From contig CM057134.1 in NCBI GenBank assembly GCA_029964075.1, positions 23,104,905-23,168,904 of the forward strand: a DNA stretch of 64,000 nt, in the 5' to 3' direction. This DNA is from Patiria pectinifera (taxonomy: Eukaryota; Echinodermata; Asteroidea; Valvatida; Asterinidae). Position 1 is the stretch's first letter, and every line of letters begins with the position of its first letter. Below the pieces are notes generated by a model. That model saw nothing but the letters and a program-made list of their open reading frames with translations. It did not search any database and was not told where the DNA came from. A program made the position numbers and the translations under genes. Positions 13,001-25,000 of the stretch are shown here, one piece after another.

Positions 13001-16000
13001 AACCAGCATGTCGCCAGCGTACGCCAGCGTGTGAGTAGTGGGTTGGTAACGATTGTCTAGCGCGTTCGACGCGTGAGTAACGACCCTTCAGCGTTTGCCA
13101 GTGTGTGCAGTCACACGCTGGCAAACGCTGGATATTTCAGGTATGTTGAAAAATGAGACAGCGTGTCCCAGCATGTGAGTAACGCGCTCACCATGTTGCT
13201 AACGCTGGCCTAGCGTTGGTCAGCGTTTGCCAGCGTGTTGCCGAAATTCCAACACGTTACTCACGCGTTGGCCTAGAACGTTCTGGTGTGACAGGCCCAT
13301 TATCAATAACAGTTGGTGTATGGACAATAGAGTGCTTTTACGGTCCCCGAATTAGAAATGCTCACCATCAAATGTCGACCTTATTATATGCCTCGCAAAT
13401 TCCAGTCTCCAATTCTGACTGTAGTATACAGCCAGCGTCATCATTATGAAAATCATCGGGGACCGTCTTCGGCTGCTGGTCTAAGTGTCTGCCAAGTCTT
13501 AAGTCAGTCAGACATACGAAAGTGTCAAAGTGTATGGTTTGAAGAAAAACGTGTACAAAACCATTAGAGAAAATATGCACCTTTAATGTGACGTAACGTC
13601 ATTGTGACAAAATTCTTCTGGTAGAAGAAAAACGCGTACAAACCCTATGGACAAAAAGTGGAAAAATAAGGGGGAAAAAATAATAATAACCTTAACAAAA
13701 ACAGCTGTTTTGGAAAATTTTGGAAACAGCTAACAAGTTAACATAAAGGTACACAGGGACACAAACAATAACTTAAGCAGATGAGGTCACAAGCACATTA
13801 CACATAACCAAATTTTTCCTAAAAAGGAATGTTTCAAGTATAATTACCAACATAAAAAAGGTAACAGAAGTTCAGCATGACATGTAGACCTAAGCAGAAC
13901 ATCTAGCGTTTTGGTGCATGGTAGTCCTACACGGTACTAGACTCTATGTGAATGGCGGTGTAGCCATCGAGATTGGCTAAATAACAGTGGCTACTCGTGT
14001 GAGATGTATAAGCAAATGACATTTTTACTGCAACTGTTTAGCATATGTGTAAAGATCACTTTAATATGGCAAACATTTACTAATTTTGAGATTATATATC
14101 AAAACAATCTGCACCATCAAAAACTAAGTAAGGGGAGTTTTAGCCGAAAAAAGAAAAGAAGCAGCTCCACCCAGTGTGTTAAAAGCCAGAAAAAGGCCAG
14201 AAGCAAAACAAAAGTTGGGAGCATCTACTACAAGCCCATTTTGATGACGTAAAGCTACGGCTCTACAATCAAACAACTGTTTTGTGCCATACTCTTACTT
14301 GCAGATATAGTGAATGCACTACACACACAATTCACCATTTAAGACCATTTTGCGCATATAGTGAATGCACTACACACACATCGATTTCATTAACAAATCA
14401 CCATTTAAAACCATTTAGACCTTTTGTCTCACAGCGCATCTGGTTTCAAAGAATTGAGGAAGGAGGCTAGAGTCAAAGGTTTTACAAAATGTTGGCAACC
14501 TTGAGAATTCAATGACAAAACTTGTTTAGTGTTGTGGAAAACAGGACTAGCAAGCCTTCATTTTTGTGGGAGTTTAACAGCCATATGGTGACAAGCAAGT
14601 GGGCTATTTCTGTTTGCTGCCCTCATGAAAGTAATTTTCCATTCTGAGCAATCTGCACAATACTTGTACTAACAAGTATCACTCTTCATAAACGCGGAAG
14701 AGAGATGCCCTTTTCTTGATAACAGGTATATTGGTGTAATAGTGGACAAGTAACTGACAAAAATACACACATTTTTTTATGGGTAATTAGGCAAAGTGAC
14801 TGAGCCTTAAAGACATCTTTTGTTTCTCAATTTAAAAGAAGATTTTAAATGAAAATGATCTTAAATAAATTGATTTATCATATACCATTTTGTTTGTAAC
14901 TTCTAAACCTACCAACTTTGGAGGAGAAATTATTCACCAGATGAAAAAAACACTAGATGAGAGCAGAAATTGTTTGCCCTGATTCAGAGGCAACATTTGT
15001 TACTTGCCAGTTTTCAACACTTTGTGGCAGTGTTTAAACAGTGGTTTAAAACCACCCTCTTGACTGGCCCTCACCCATTATGGGTGGGTAAACTGTCTCG
15101 GGTATATTTATGTGCAAAAATTAAAAATGCACCAGACTTTATTCCTTACAATATGTTTGCATTGTATACGGTACCACCGCTATACTATAAAGAAGAAAGG
15201 GTGTGTGTGTGCGTGTGTTCACGAGTTGTTCACAAGTTGCTGGACTGCGAAGCGGGCGCTCGCCTGCAAAGCGGGCAAGAGGCAGGCAAAGCCGCCTCCC
15301 TCACATAGCAGGTGAAGCAAAGCCTCCTTTAAAAAAACAAATCTTTTTTTAAACAAAGCTGTAGTCTGTGGGACGAGAGGATGAAAAATGCTTTAGTTTT
15401 CGAGATAGGCGATCTGGTCTGCCGAATGTTATGAAACTTTCCAGACATGTAGATTATGATGTACCGTAGCGAGAAAACTTTGTTCTCGATCCACAGTTTG
15501 TTTGAGAATGAGAAAATCTGGGATAAAAATGCCGAAAATTCTGCATGAGGGAAAAAAACATAAGAAACAGTGCCCTCTTTTGACACAGTCAGAAACCTTT
15601 TCGTACGCAATGAGTGCTTGCCAGATGAAACTTCTTTCGTGTTTCATATTAGGCCAAAAAAATAATACTAGGTCTCTGGTCAGCGCGCGCGTCGATTTTA
15701 ATCATGCGCGTCAACTTTTTTTTCTTTTTCAAAAGCTACAACAGCGCCCTCTATTGCCGCACCTCCTCAAATTTTTGTACCAAGGAATGGGGAAATTGCA
15801 CCAAGGCAAATGATAAAGGGCACCAAGGTAAATTAATTTATTATGGAGGACACCAATGTATAATGAGGACATAAAAAAAGCAAAATAGTACCCATCTTGT
15901 CTATACAATTCAAGCTTGAGAAAAAAAGAAAAAAAAACGTGTCGCCGCATCAATTCCGGAACTTTGGTCTGACCAGAGACCGATTATTTTCTCTTTTTTT

Positions 16001-19000
16001 TGGCCTTACATGTATATGCATATTCTAGATTTTTGTTATTATTTCTCATCAGAATGCCAAACCATTTTCATTACAGTTTGTCCAACTTGAAATAACCAAG
16101 TTTTAAGATCGAATGTTATGTATTACCTACATAAAGCTTGATTTGCATAGTTAAACCATTTCCCAGAACAGAATCCCAGGGTAACATCTTTCAGTTCTGC
16201 TCCCACCTTTTTTTTCGGGGGGGGGGGGGATTGGTCAAAAAGAAAAATAGCCAATAAATGAAGGGTTATGTCAGACTTCCCCCCCCCCTTTCAATATCAG
16301 TGACGCAAAATTGAAAAAAAAGGGATTATATACATGTATCAGATAAGCTGAACCGTCTTATTACAAAACCACTCAAAAATGACATCTAAAGTTCTCATAC
16401 ATGTACTTAGGTTGATTTTATTTTTGTTTACACTTGCATTGTATAGATATAAAAAAAAAAATGACTCATAAAAATAAAGAGGGCAATAACTGCAAATACA
16501 GTTTTGGTATTTTATATTGCAGGTTCAATGTGGTTTAAGTAATCACCAAAAGAAATACTATTTGATTAATTTTATTTCATTTATTTATTTACTTATTTAA
16601 AATTAAAAAAATGGGGGGGGGGGCAATTTAAACCCACAGTTTTTACCCACACAAGAAGAATGGTTTTTACTTGACATAATTTTGTTCAATCTGTACTGAA
16701 TGAGCATTATTCGTTTATTTTCAACTGACAAAATGAGCTATATAAGCACCTGTATACATCACAGGCTGATTACATAATTGTTGTATAACATGTCAAAAGT
16801 CTCATCAAATTGAAGGACCCACTTTCTGTGTGCAAATTCTTTTAAGAAGAGAAAATTAAATAGTTTAACCATACCAATCGATGTTTATGTTGGTAATACA
16901 TAACATTCGATCTTAAATTTAAAACTTGATCATTTCACGTTGGACAAAACTGTAACGAAGATATTTTGGCTTCCCGATGAGAATAACAAAAATCTAGAAT
17001 ATAATATGAAAGAAGTATCATCTGCCAAGCACTCATTGGCCGAGCTCGGGCGGGTCTTGTTCTTGACACGGGCATATTATTCTTGAAAAACCCCGATGGA
17101 TAGGTGGTGTGAGATCCCGTGCCGAGTGCAGTGGTTGTGGGTCGTGTTCCTGGGTCGTGTTCCTGCCATTCCAGTGCGAGAACAATAAAAATACTTGTGT
17201 CAAGAACAGACCGCCCGAACTCGTACGACCATTGCATGCGAAAAGCTTTCTGACCATGTCAATAGAGGGCGCTGTTTCCTATGTTTTTCCTCATGCAGAT
17301 TTTTTCGGCATTTTTATCCCAGATTTTCTCATTCCCAAACAAACTGTGGATCAGGGAACAAAGTTTTGTCGATAGGGTACACCACAATCTACATGTCTGT
17401 GAAGTTTAATAGAATTCGGCGAACCAGACCGCGTGGCGAGCCAAAAAAAGGCCTCGTCCCACGGACTATGTAACTTGATTGTTAACTTTCTTTCTATCAA
17501 TTGCTCAGGTGCTTGAAGTACATGTATTTGAATTGGGATGTCTTTCAAGAAAGGGCAGTGGTATGTTCAACTCAATCTAAGGTGTGTTTTACATTTAGCT
17601 AGTTAATTGTTTAATCATTTATTAATGCAGTTAGTTTTACATGTGTTTGTCTGTCTGTTGACAGTTGTAATGATTTTTTGGTTGGAACAATGTACTGATA
17701 GTAAACTAGATTTACTTATGTTTGTGTACAAATACACGGCTGTTTCGGTAATTTGTTATTGTATGTTTATGTCATGTCAGACTGATAGGACAACATGTGC
17801 GGTAGAGTGATCAGGACCAATACAGTTCTGTAGATATTGGCCTTCAAAATATGCACTTTTAATATGCCTTCACATGTCACGTGATGACCTCATCATGACG
17901 TCACTTCAATTTTCATCTATAACATATCCCGGTTTAGGTACATACCAACTTTCAACCCAATTGGACATGTTATTCTGTAGATATAGGCCTTAACACTTTA
18001 CCTTTTAATATGACCTCATACGTGTATGTCACGTGATGACGTCATCGTGACGTCATCGTGACGTCAGTTAAATTTTCATCTATAACACATCCTGGTTGAG
18101 GTACACACCAAGTTTCAACACAAAAACCCATAATTTTTAGGGCATTACCGTAAACACACAATTTTTTTCCCGGCCTAAAGTGCTTGTTCTTGCCCATTTT
18201 CAACTTAAGAATTAAAGTTCTCAGCCTAATATTTCTTCAGACATCAGATGGCTGTTGGAAGTTTGAGCCAAAAATGAACTTGTTCGATTTTTTAGCATTA
18301 GAGTTAGAGTTTAGAATTAGCGGAAACAGTCGCATACTTATTGCCAATGTTTATATGAGTGAATGAGCTTGGCTTGCAGCATTAATGTTGGAAAAAGTTG
18401 CACGAATCTGCATTTTCCCTTGACATTTAAGTAGCCGTAAGCAGTTTCCACAAAGATATTGTTCATGTGTTGAATTACACCGTTACACTACTGTCCAGAA
18501 ATATTGAACTTATTTATAACTAAAAAAATTTTAGATGAAGACCCTCAAGGATTATTTTTTTATGAAAAAAGCCATATAATACACCTTAATGCAGTATGAA
18601 CATCAATAACAAATGCTGTTTCATTGCAGTTAGTTGCACAACGCGTACTTTTTTTCCAAAAAATATTTTTCTCAAAGTTCCACGATACTGTCGTCTTTCT
18701 CATGGCATGCCATCAAAATAAAATAACCTACGGGAATATTTTTTTTTACTGTGAAATAGATAAACTGCCCTTCAACATTGTGTTATATTATATCTTAAAG
18801 GGAATATACATCATTTGCTTTTGCTGTAATTTTCAGAAATGGATGGAATTGGGGGGTTGGAAATATATAGCAAATATAGTTACACTGACTTTTTTGAGGT
18901 TTTGTGTTCGAAAATGCTATAAAAACCAAGAAAAACCAAGAAAAACAATCATTTTCCTGTAGTCTGGTTCCCTGACTCCATATAAGAAGAAACAGCAGTT

Positions 19001-22000
19001 TACATACATTGGGGAATTGTATGGTCAGGGAACCAGTCTAGCTGGCTTGTACCCGTTCATAGGTGTGTAATCGATTGCAAACAAGTGCGATGGTCAATTG
19101 GGGCCAGTATTTGAAAAAAAAACATTTTTTTCCAACGCTGGTCGGCTGACCAGCGTTGGAAATTGATACAAAAATACCACTTTTCTTGAAAATGACAGTA
19201 TACCAGGTGCCATGATATTACAGGATGCTTTACACTGTCATTCACTAACAGTCCAGCAAGGTATTTCAAAATGATTTGGTAGTTTTATTTTTTGATGTTT
19301 GCAAATGTTGTATTTTCCCTTTAAAATATCAAATTGGGGGTTATTCCTCATGGTGCAATACTGACTTAATATTTTGGTATTTGCTGTATTTAATTCAAAA
19401 TTCTGGTTTTAATCGCGTAAGTTGTTGAATGTAGTCACTCATAATGCATTGAGATTCGCTTGCAATGAGTGATGTCATCGAAAAATGCTTGAAATTTCAC
19501 ATAAAACTACCATTTAGAAAAGTGTTTTTCTTCTTTTCAGCCATTCCCCATAGCATTTGTACATGTTTTAATCGTGGAAGGCACTTTGCACTAAAATCAA
19601 TCCAATTGCCTTTATACTCGGCACACACTTAGACCAGCATCCGAAGATGTGTGCCGAACATTGACGTCATCGTGACGTCATCACGTGACCCGTGACGTCA
19701 CAATATAGGTGCATATTTTGAAGGCCTGTATCTCCATAACTACATGTAAGATTGGGCTGAATCTTGGTGTGTACCTAAACCAGGATGTGTTATAGATGAA
19801 AATTTAAGTGCCGTCACGATGATGTCATCACGTGACATGTGGTATTATATTAAAAGAGCATATTTTGAAGGCCAATATCTACAGAACTACAGGTCTGATT
19901 GTTTTGGTTTGCCTTGTTTGTTGTTTGGTCATTAAGTAGGATTGTAATTGCCCTATTGTGTATCTCTCAAATATCAACCTAATTTAAGCATTTTCTGAAT
20001 TTATTTATAGTTCAAAATCTGTTTTATTTATTTGTTTGTTTCCTATTGTAAAATTTTTTAACTACCCGGTATTGAAATTTACGGATGCTGTCCAACACAC
20101 ATCAAAGTAGAGGTACATGTAGTGTAGACATTTAAATTGAATCTGTGCAGCTGGAATACAGACACATATAGAACAACAATTTAAATTTATAAGGGAATAA
20201 ATGTGTGCTTGGCTGGTTTTATACACAATGTTTAAAACTGGTTGGAGTCTGGATGTTCGGTGAGGGTAATTATCAGCATCCAGACTCTAACGGTCTTAAA
20301 CATAGTGTTTAATACCGGCCAAGCACATATTTATTTCCATTCATAAATACCTTTTCGGTCAAACAATCTAAGCTTTTCGGTCCAAAAGTCAAAACAAGCC
20401 AACAATTGTAAATTTCCAACAACTTTGTTGCACAGTTTTTACTTCATGTATTTTGGGACACCCCTATAGCTATATCATGGTATGTTTCTCTCGCGAGTCG
20501 TGGTAAACAACTCCTTATATGAAGATTGGCGCGCGTCGCTCATACTGCACGATAGCTGTGTCGGTGTATTGTGAATTTAGGACTACGAAATACTTTTTCA
20601 CTGGTAGTATACCTATGTGGGGATTGTGAACATTCAACCAATAAAATGATAAAAAGCACTGGATTTCATAGGAGTCCCAACTTTAAGTGACACTGGAAAA
20701 GTGTTTAAGACCAGCCAGCAGGTCTTTATCAACAGTTTAAAACTGGCCACATGACCGGCTTTCGACCAATAGGAATGTGTAAACTGTCTTGCATGTACAT
20801 GTAGGTATTTATGAATGTCTATTAATTCATTCCCTGATGTCTCAAAATCTGCCTCAACAAAGAGGTAGTTTACTTTGCATTTATCTTTATTGTGTTTTTT
20901 CCCGATGTAGTCAGCAGAAGGGCTGATGAAGTCATTTGTGCTATTCAGTGTTTTCCCTTTGGAAGTGATTGGACATCTCACTGTTACCCAGCAGGTAAGA
21001 AGAATCACTCTATTCAATTCTGTTTTTGTTGTTTAAACCATGTAAATTACTTGATACTGGCAATAAACACCACCCTGCTGTTTAATATCAGTACTTGCAA
21101 CTACAGGCTGAGACCACAAATACCGGTACAGCAGACAAAAGAGGCATCTAATGGAGCCTGCAGAGACCTTGGTCACTTTTCTCATATACAGATGTAGATA
21201 CATGCAGAGGATAATGTACAATGAGCCTGGCAATCTAGACAGAAAAGGGATACAACTTTTTAATTTATTTTACATTTCTTCCTTATATGATTCAGGTTTT
21301 TGGTGCAGATATTTGCAATGCAAACGTAAGCGATGGCATGTTAATCGTGATGCATAGAAATGACAGAGTGAAGATGTATAACTTGGACAAGATTATAAAT
21401 GAGGTATGTCATCTTTGCCATTCAACAAGCAGTGGACATGAATAGGTATTAAGACGTCATACCACTATTGCCTGACTGATCTTGCTTAACTGCTCAGATT
21501 AATATTGGAAATGAAATAATTCAACATTTATTTGTAGACTTAATTTACAGTTATATAAAATGGGATGGCTTTGAGGTGGATACAAGAATATATTGCACGA
21601 GCTGTGACAATATTGCACGAGTCGGAGACGAGTGTAATATTGTCATAGCGAGTGCAATATATTCTTGTATCCACTGAAAACAAGCCATCCAATATTTTTA
21701 TTATTATTTATATCAGGCTGACTTGATCCGCAAGAAGCACAATTCAAGACACTGTCCTCATTACATCTTTTTCGTTTACATCAAATGTTTTGAAGCTGCC
21801 ACTGTAATTGTTAACAACAGTGCAAGTATACCTAGCCTTCTGCGCGCTGCATGCGCGCGGCGTGTTCGGTGTTCGACGGTATGCGCGCGCTACGCTCTGT
21901 TGAGTGGTTAACAACTGTGACTTTCTATGCTCTTGATCAAGCAGGAACCTGCGAAAATGCCCGGATTGACTGATTTATTATTACCGCCGGAAGCCTGATA

Positions 22001-25000
22001 TAAATAATAATTAAAGATACTTTAAATGCCAAAAATGCAATATTGCAATGAGCTGTGTGTTGCTCCCAAAAGCCACATACCAGCAGTACGATGGTGCCTA
22101 GAAACTGCACAATACTCTTCACTTTGCAAGATTTGAATGCTATAGTAGAAGCCAGGACTGTATATTTAAAGGTCATATCAGGGAAATGGCTATACATTTC
22201 AGACTAAAATGTATTTTGTGTTCATTTGGTATACAGAGGTATGTTTAAACATTAATCCAATATTCACCAAGTTACCATTTCATCATCTGAGTCTGACACT
22301 TAAAGATTGTACATGTATGTTTAACCTACACATTTTCCACCCAAATGGGTGTGTTATCTAGTGAGCTATTTCCTTTTTTGTTCATGTCTTAAAGTAAAAC
22401 ACATTTTTGTATTATACATAGGTTTTTATCACACAAAATTATTTTAAATAATCTGGAAGATAACTTGCAGGATAACAACAAATTAAGTTGGATCGTAGCA
22501 TTTCTTAAAAAAACAAACACTGTTCTTGCTATTTCTGAGTTTGATATCGAGAGTTTGAAAATGAACAGAATTCGCAGAATCTGCTTCTCGAAACGGAAAA
22601 GGAATTTGAATCTGAAGACAAGAACTTCTGTAATTTTATTGATAAAAACATAACTTCGTAAAATTTCTTGAGTCCAAAACGAATTGTTGATGATTGATTG
22701 AACAGACGAGCCATATAACAAATGAGCGTTGTTTAGATCATGATTGTTGGGGCGACAAAAATATTCAAGATCAGAGCAATAAATGTTACAAGATCATTAC
22801 CGTAGTGACATTACCGTAGTGACAGACCAAACGCGCGCCGTAGCTGTCAGTCAGCGCACGGGTGAAAATTATCAAAAAAACTGCACACCCTCGCAGCTCT
22901 CTTTTGCTCCATCGGTAGGTTTATTTTTCTCCATTCTATTATCAACCTTTCGTTGACATCTAACTTTCGCTCTACTGAAATGCTTGTTGTGCTTATTCAT
23001 TTATCTAGGTCCCAAAATCTACTGTAAACTATACTATTTTGTCGCCTAACTTCAGCCAGCTGATGTGTGTGACGTCATGGTGTATATGGCTATTGCATGT
23101 TTCTAACTTGTGTGGTGGTGGTGGTGCAGTATTAATGACTTGACTGTGGTGAAGTTAAATAATACGTTTGTAATTAGATCGGTTGTTGATAAACGATTAT
23201 TTCATTATCGTCTCCATGTACATGGTACATTGAGCCTAAAACGGAAATCAGCCTAAAACAGAAATTAGGATTTTTGAAAACGGAATTTACACTTTTCTGA
23301 AATGGAAAAACATTGGCCCTAAACTGGGGCGAGTGGAAATAAGATGGATAACAAAAATTAACCCCTTAAGGACGGGGTGTAATGGGGACATTCCTCCACA
23401 CATAGAGCAAGTGGCCCGCACGACTGCACAGCCTTTGTGTGGTAGCGGGACTGCACAAAAGCAGCAGCTGTGGAACTACCCACTAGCCGTGTGCCACGGC
23501 ATACCACAGCCGGCAACTGCATTCCAATGAGGATTAGCGGCCGCGGCCATGACCGCTTCCCGTGCGCATGGGGTTAATGAGAGAGTGAAGTCTGGTCAGA
23601 CGGACTGAGGAGGGTGTTGCAATGTACACTGACTTGTACTGCAACTGAACTGTGGCTCACGGCCTCAATCAATTTTTGGTCGGCCGGCCCTGTACCTGCG
23701 GTGGCTGTATCCACTCGCCTTCTCGCTACGGGCGACGGCGACCCAACAAACTCAACTCTCACTCAAACTCTCAAATGCTTCTCTCTCTTTCAAAATTCTG
23801 CACAACAAATTTATACGTCCCTCAAACAAGCTTTCACCTGGAAGTTAACATAATTTTTGTTGCAACTTCCAATAGGGCACCACAAGTGAATTACCATAAG
23901 AAGGGACATTGAATTACCATAACCATTGTCTACGATGGCATCTTACTACTAGATGGTTGAATAAAAGAGATAATTGGTGTTGCGTAATAATTAGAACGAA
24001 GTGTGTAAAGTTGCGTCGATTTTCGTGCGGGGTAAAAAGAGCAAAAAAACAAATATGCACAACAAATACTCGGAAACAAGAACAGGCATAAAAATTGAAA
24101 TAATTTGACATTGTCCACTCTCCACAAAACCGAGCGGTTATCACTACTAAAATTTTGAATGGGAAAGAATATGGGTGTGAAAGCAAGATTTCTTGTTGCC
24201 TCTGTATACAAATGGTTTTATTTACAACAGACTGGATATTTTTATTTTTTTTAATATGGAGACAGTGAAATCTATATATGTGCATATTTTTAGGTGATTC
24301 AAAGAAATTGATTATTGTGGCAAATAGCCAAAGATGGTATAGTTACAGTGTGTAAAGAACGACAGTCAAAAGGGGACTGTAAGAGATCTGAAATATAATA
24401 AGATACAATAATGAATTGCCAATGACTTACTGTGAAGTAATATTTCTGATCAAAGTTTATGGGCAAAATTAATGTTAGCCTCTACAATACTGTATTGTCC
24501 CAGTAAGTTAAAACCAATTTTGAATTACCATTTCTTATTTAGTGTAAAAAAGAGTACCTCTTCAAATACAACATCTCAATCAGCAAGGGAATGTTTTACT
24601 GTGTTGCCAATTTAGCAAGAATAGTCACTGCAACAGTTAACAATGCAAGAACTGCTTTTGCAATGGCATAGTATCTATGATAATGCAGTGTTCGAATGTA
24701 AAAATGTAATATTTACAGAATAATGTTATATTAAAAAATAATGCAATATGCCAGCAGCCAGTATAATCCAAGAATACATTTCTGAGTGTGTGCTGTATGT
24801 TTGGACAAAGCCAATCTTTTCTGGAAAAATTGAAGAGTCCATAACAAATACTAAATTTGAGCAGAAAATTAGCGACAATTAAGATTTGAGCGTTCTCATT
24901 TTGCAAAAGTACAAGTTAAAAAGTTTAAAGACAAAAAACATATATACATGTAGGAAAATACACATTGTGAAAATAGTTCTTTTCCAGAGCCTCGATCCGA

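Larger units (their letters stand above)
9369..13298. mobile_element. PIF/Harbinger-type DNA transposon, internally deleted
   Basis: Terminal inverted repeats of about 40 bases begin gggc(t/c)tgtcacaccagaac and include taggccaacgcgtgagta. The flanking triplets are gtt (left) and att (right), compatible with a decayed 3-bp target duplication. Inside are a MADF-type DNA-binding gene on the + strand and the N-terminus of a Harbinger transposase on the minus strand, facing each other. The catalytic DDE part of the transposase is missing. Confidence 0.88.
8775..14285. mobile_element. Outer inverted-repeat element enclosing a four-level nest
   Basis: Bases 8775-8840 and 14221-14285 are near-perfect inverted copies. 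Both contain the 20-base core ttacgtcatcaaaatgggct. The arms enclose 5.4 kb that holds a LINE fragment split by a Harbinger element, which is itself split by a TA-flanked element. No target duplication was recognised outside the arms, so this could be a transposon or an inverted duplication. Confidence 0.65.
15363..17467. mobile_element. Foldback element with long interrupted inverted arms
   Basis: The left arm (15363-15651 plus 16006-16180) and right arm (16830-17040 plus 17224-17467) are diverged inverted copies. Paired landmarks are agtctgtgggacgag with its complement at 17453, the atctgggataaaaatgccga block, and agatttttgttatt with gaataacaaaaatct. Each arm is interrupted by a different small element. 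The centre (16180-16830) is AT-rich and non-coding. Confidence 0.8.

Noticed and set aside
22389..22721. 110-codon minus-strand frame and its plus-strand partner
   Set aside because: Low-complexity AT-rich translation without motifs.
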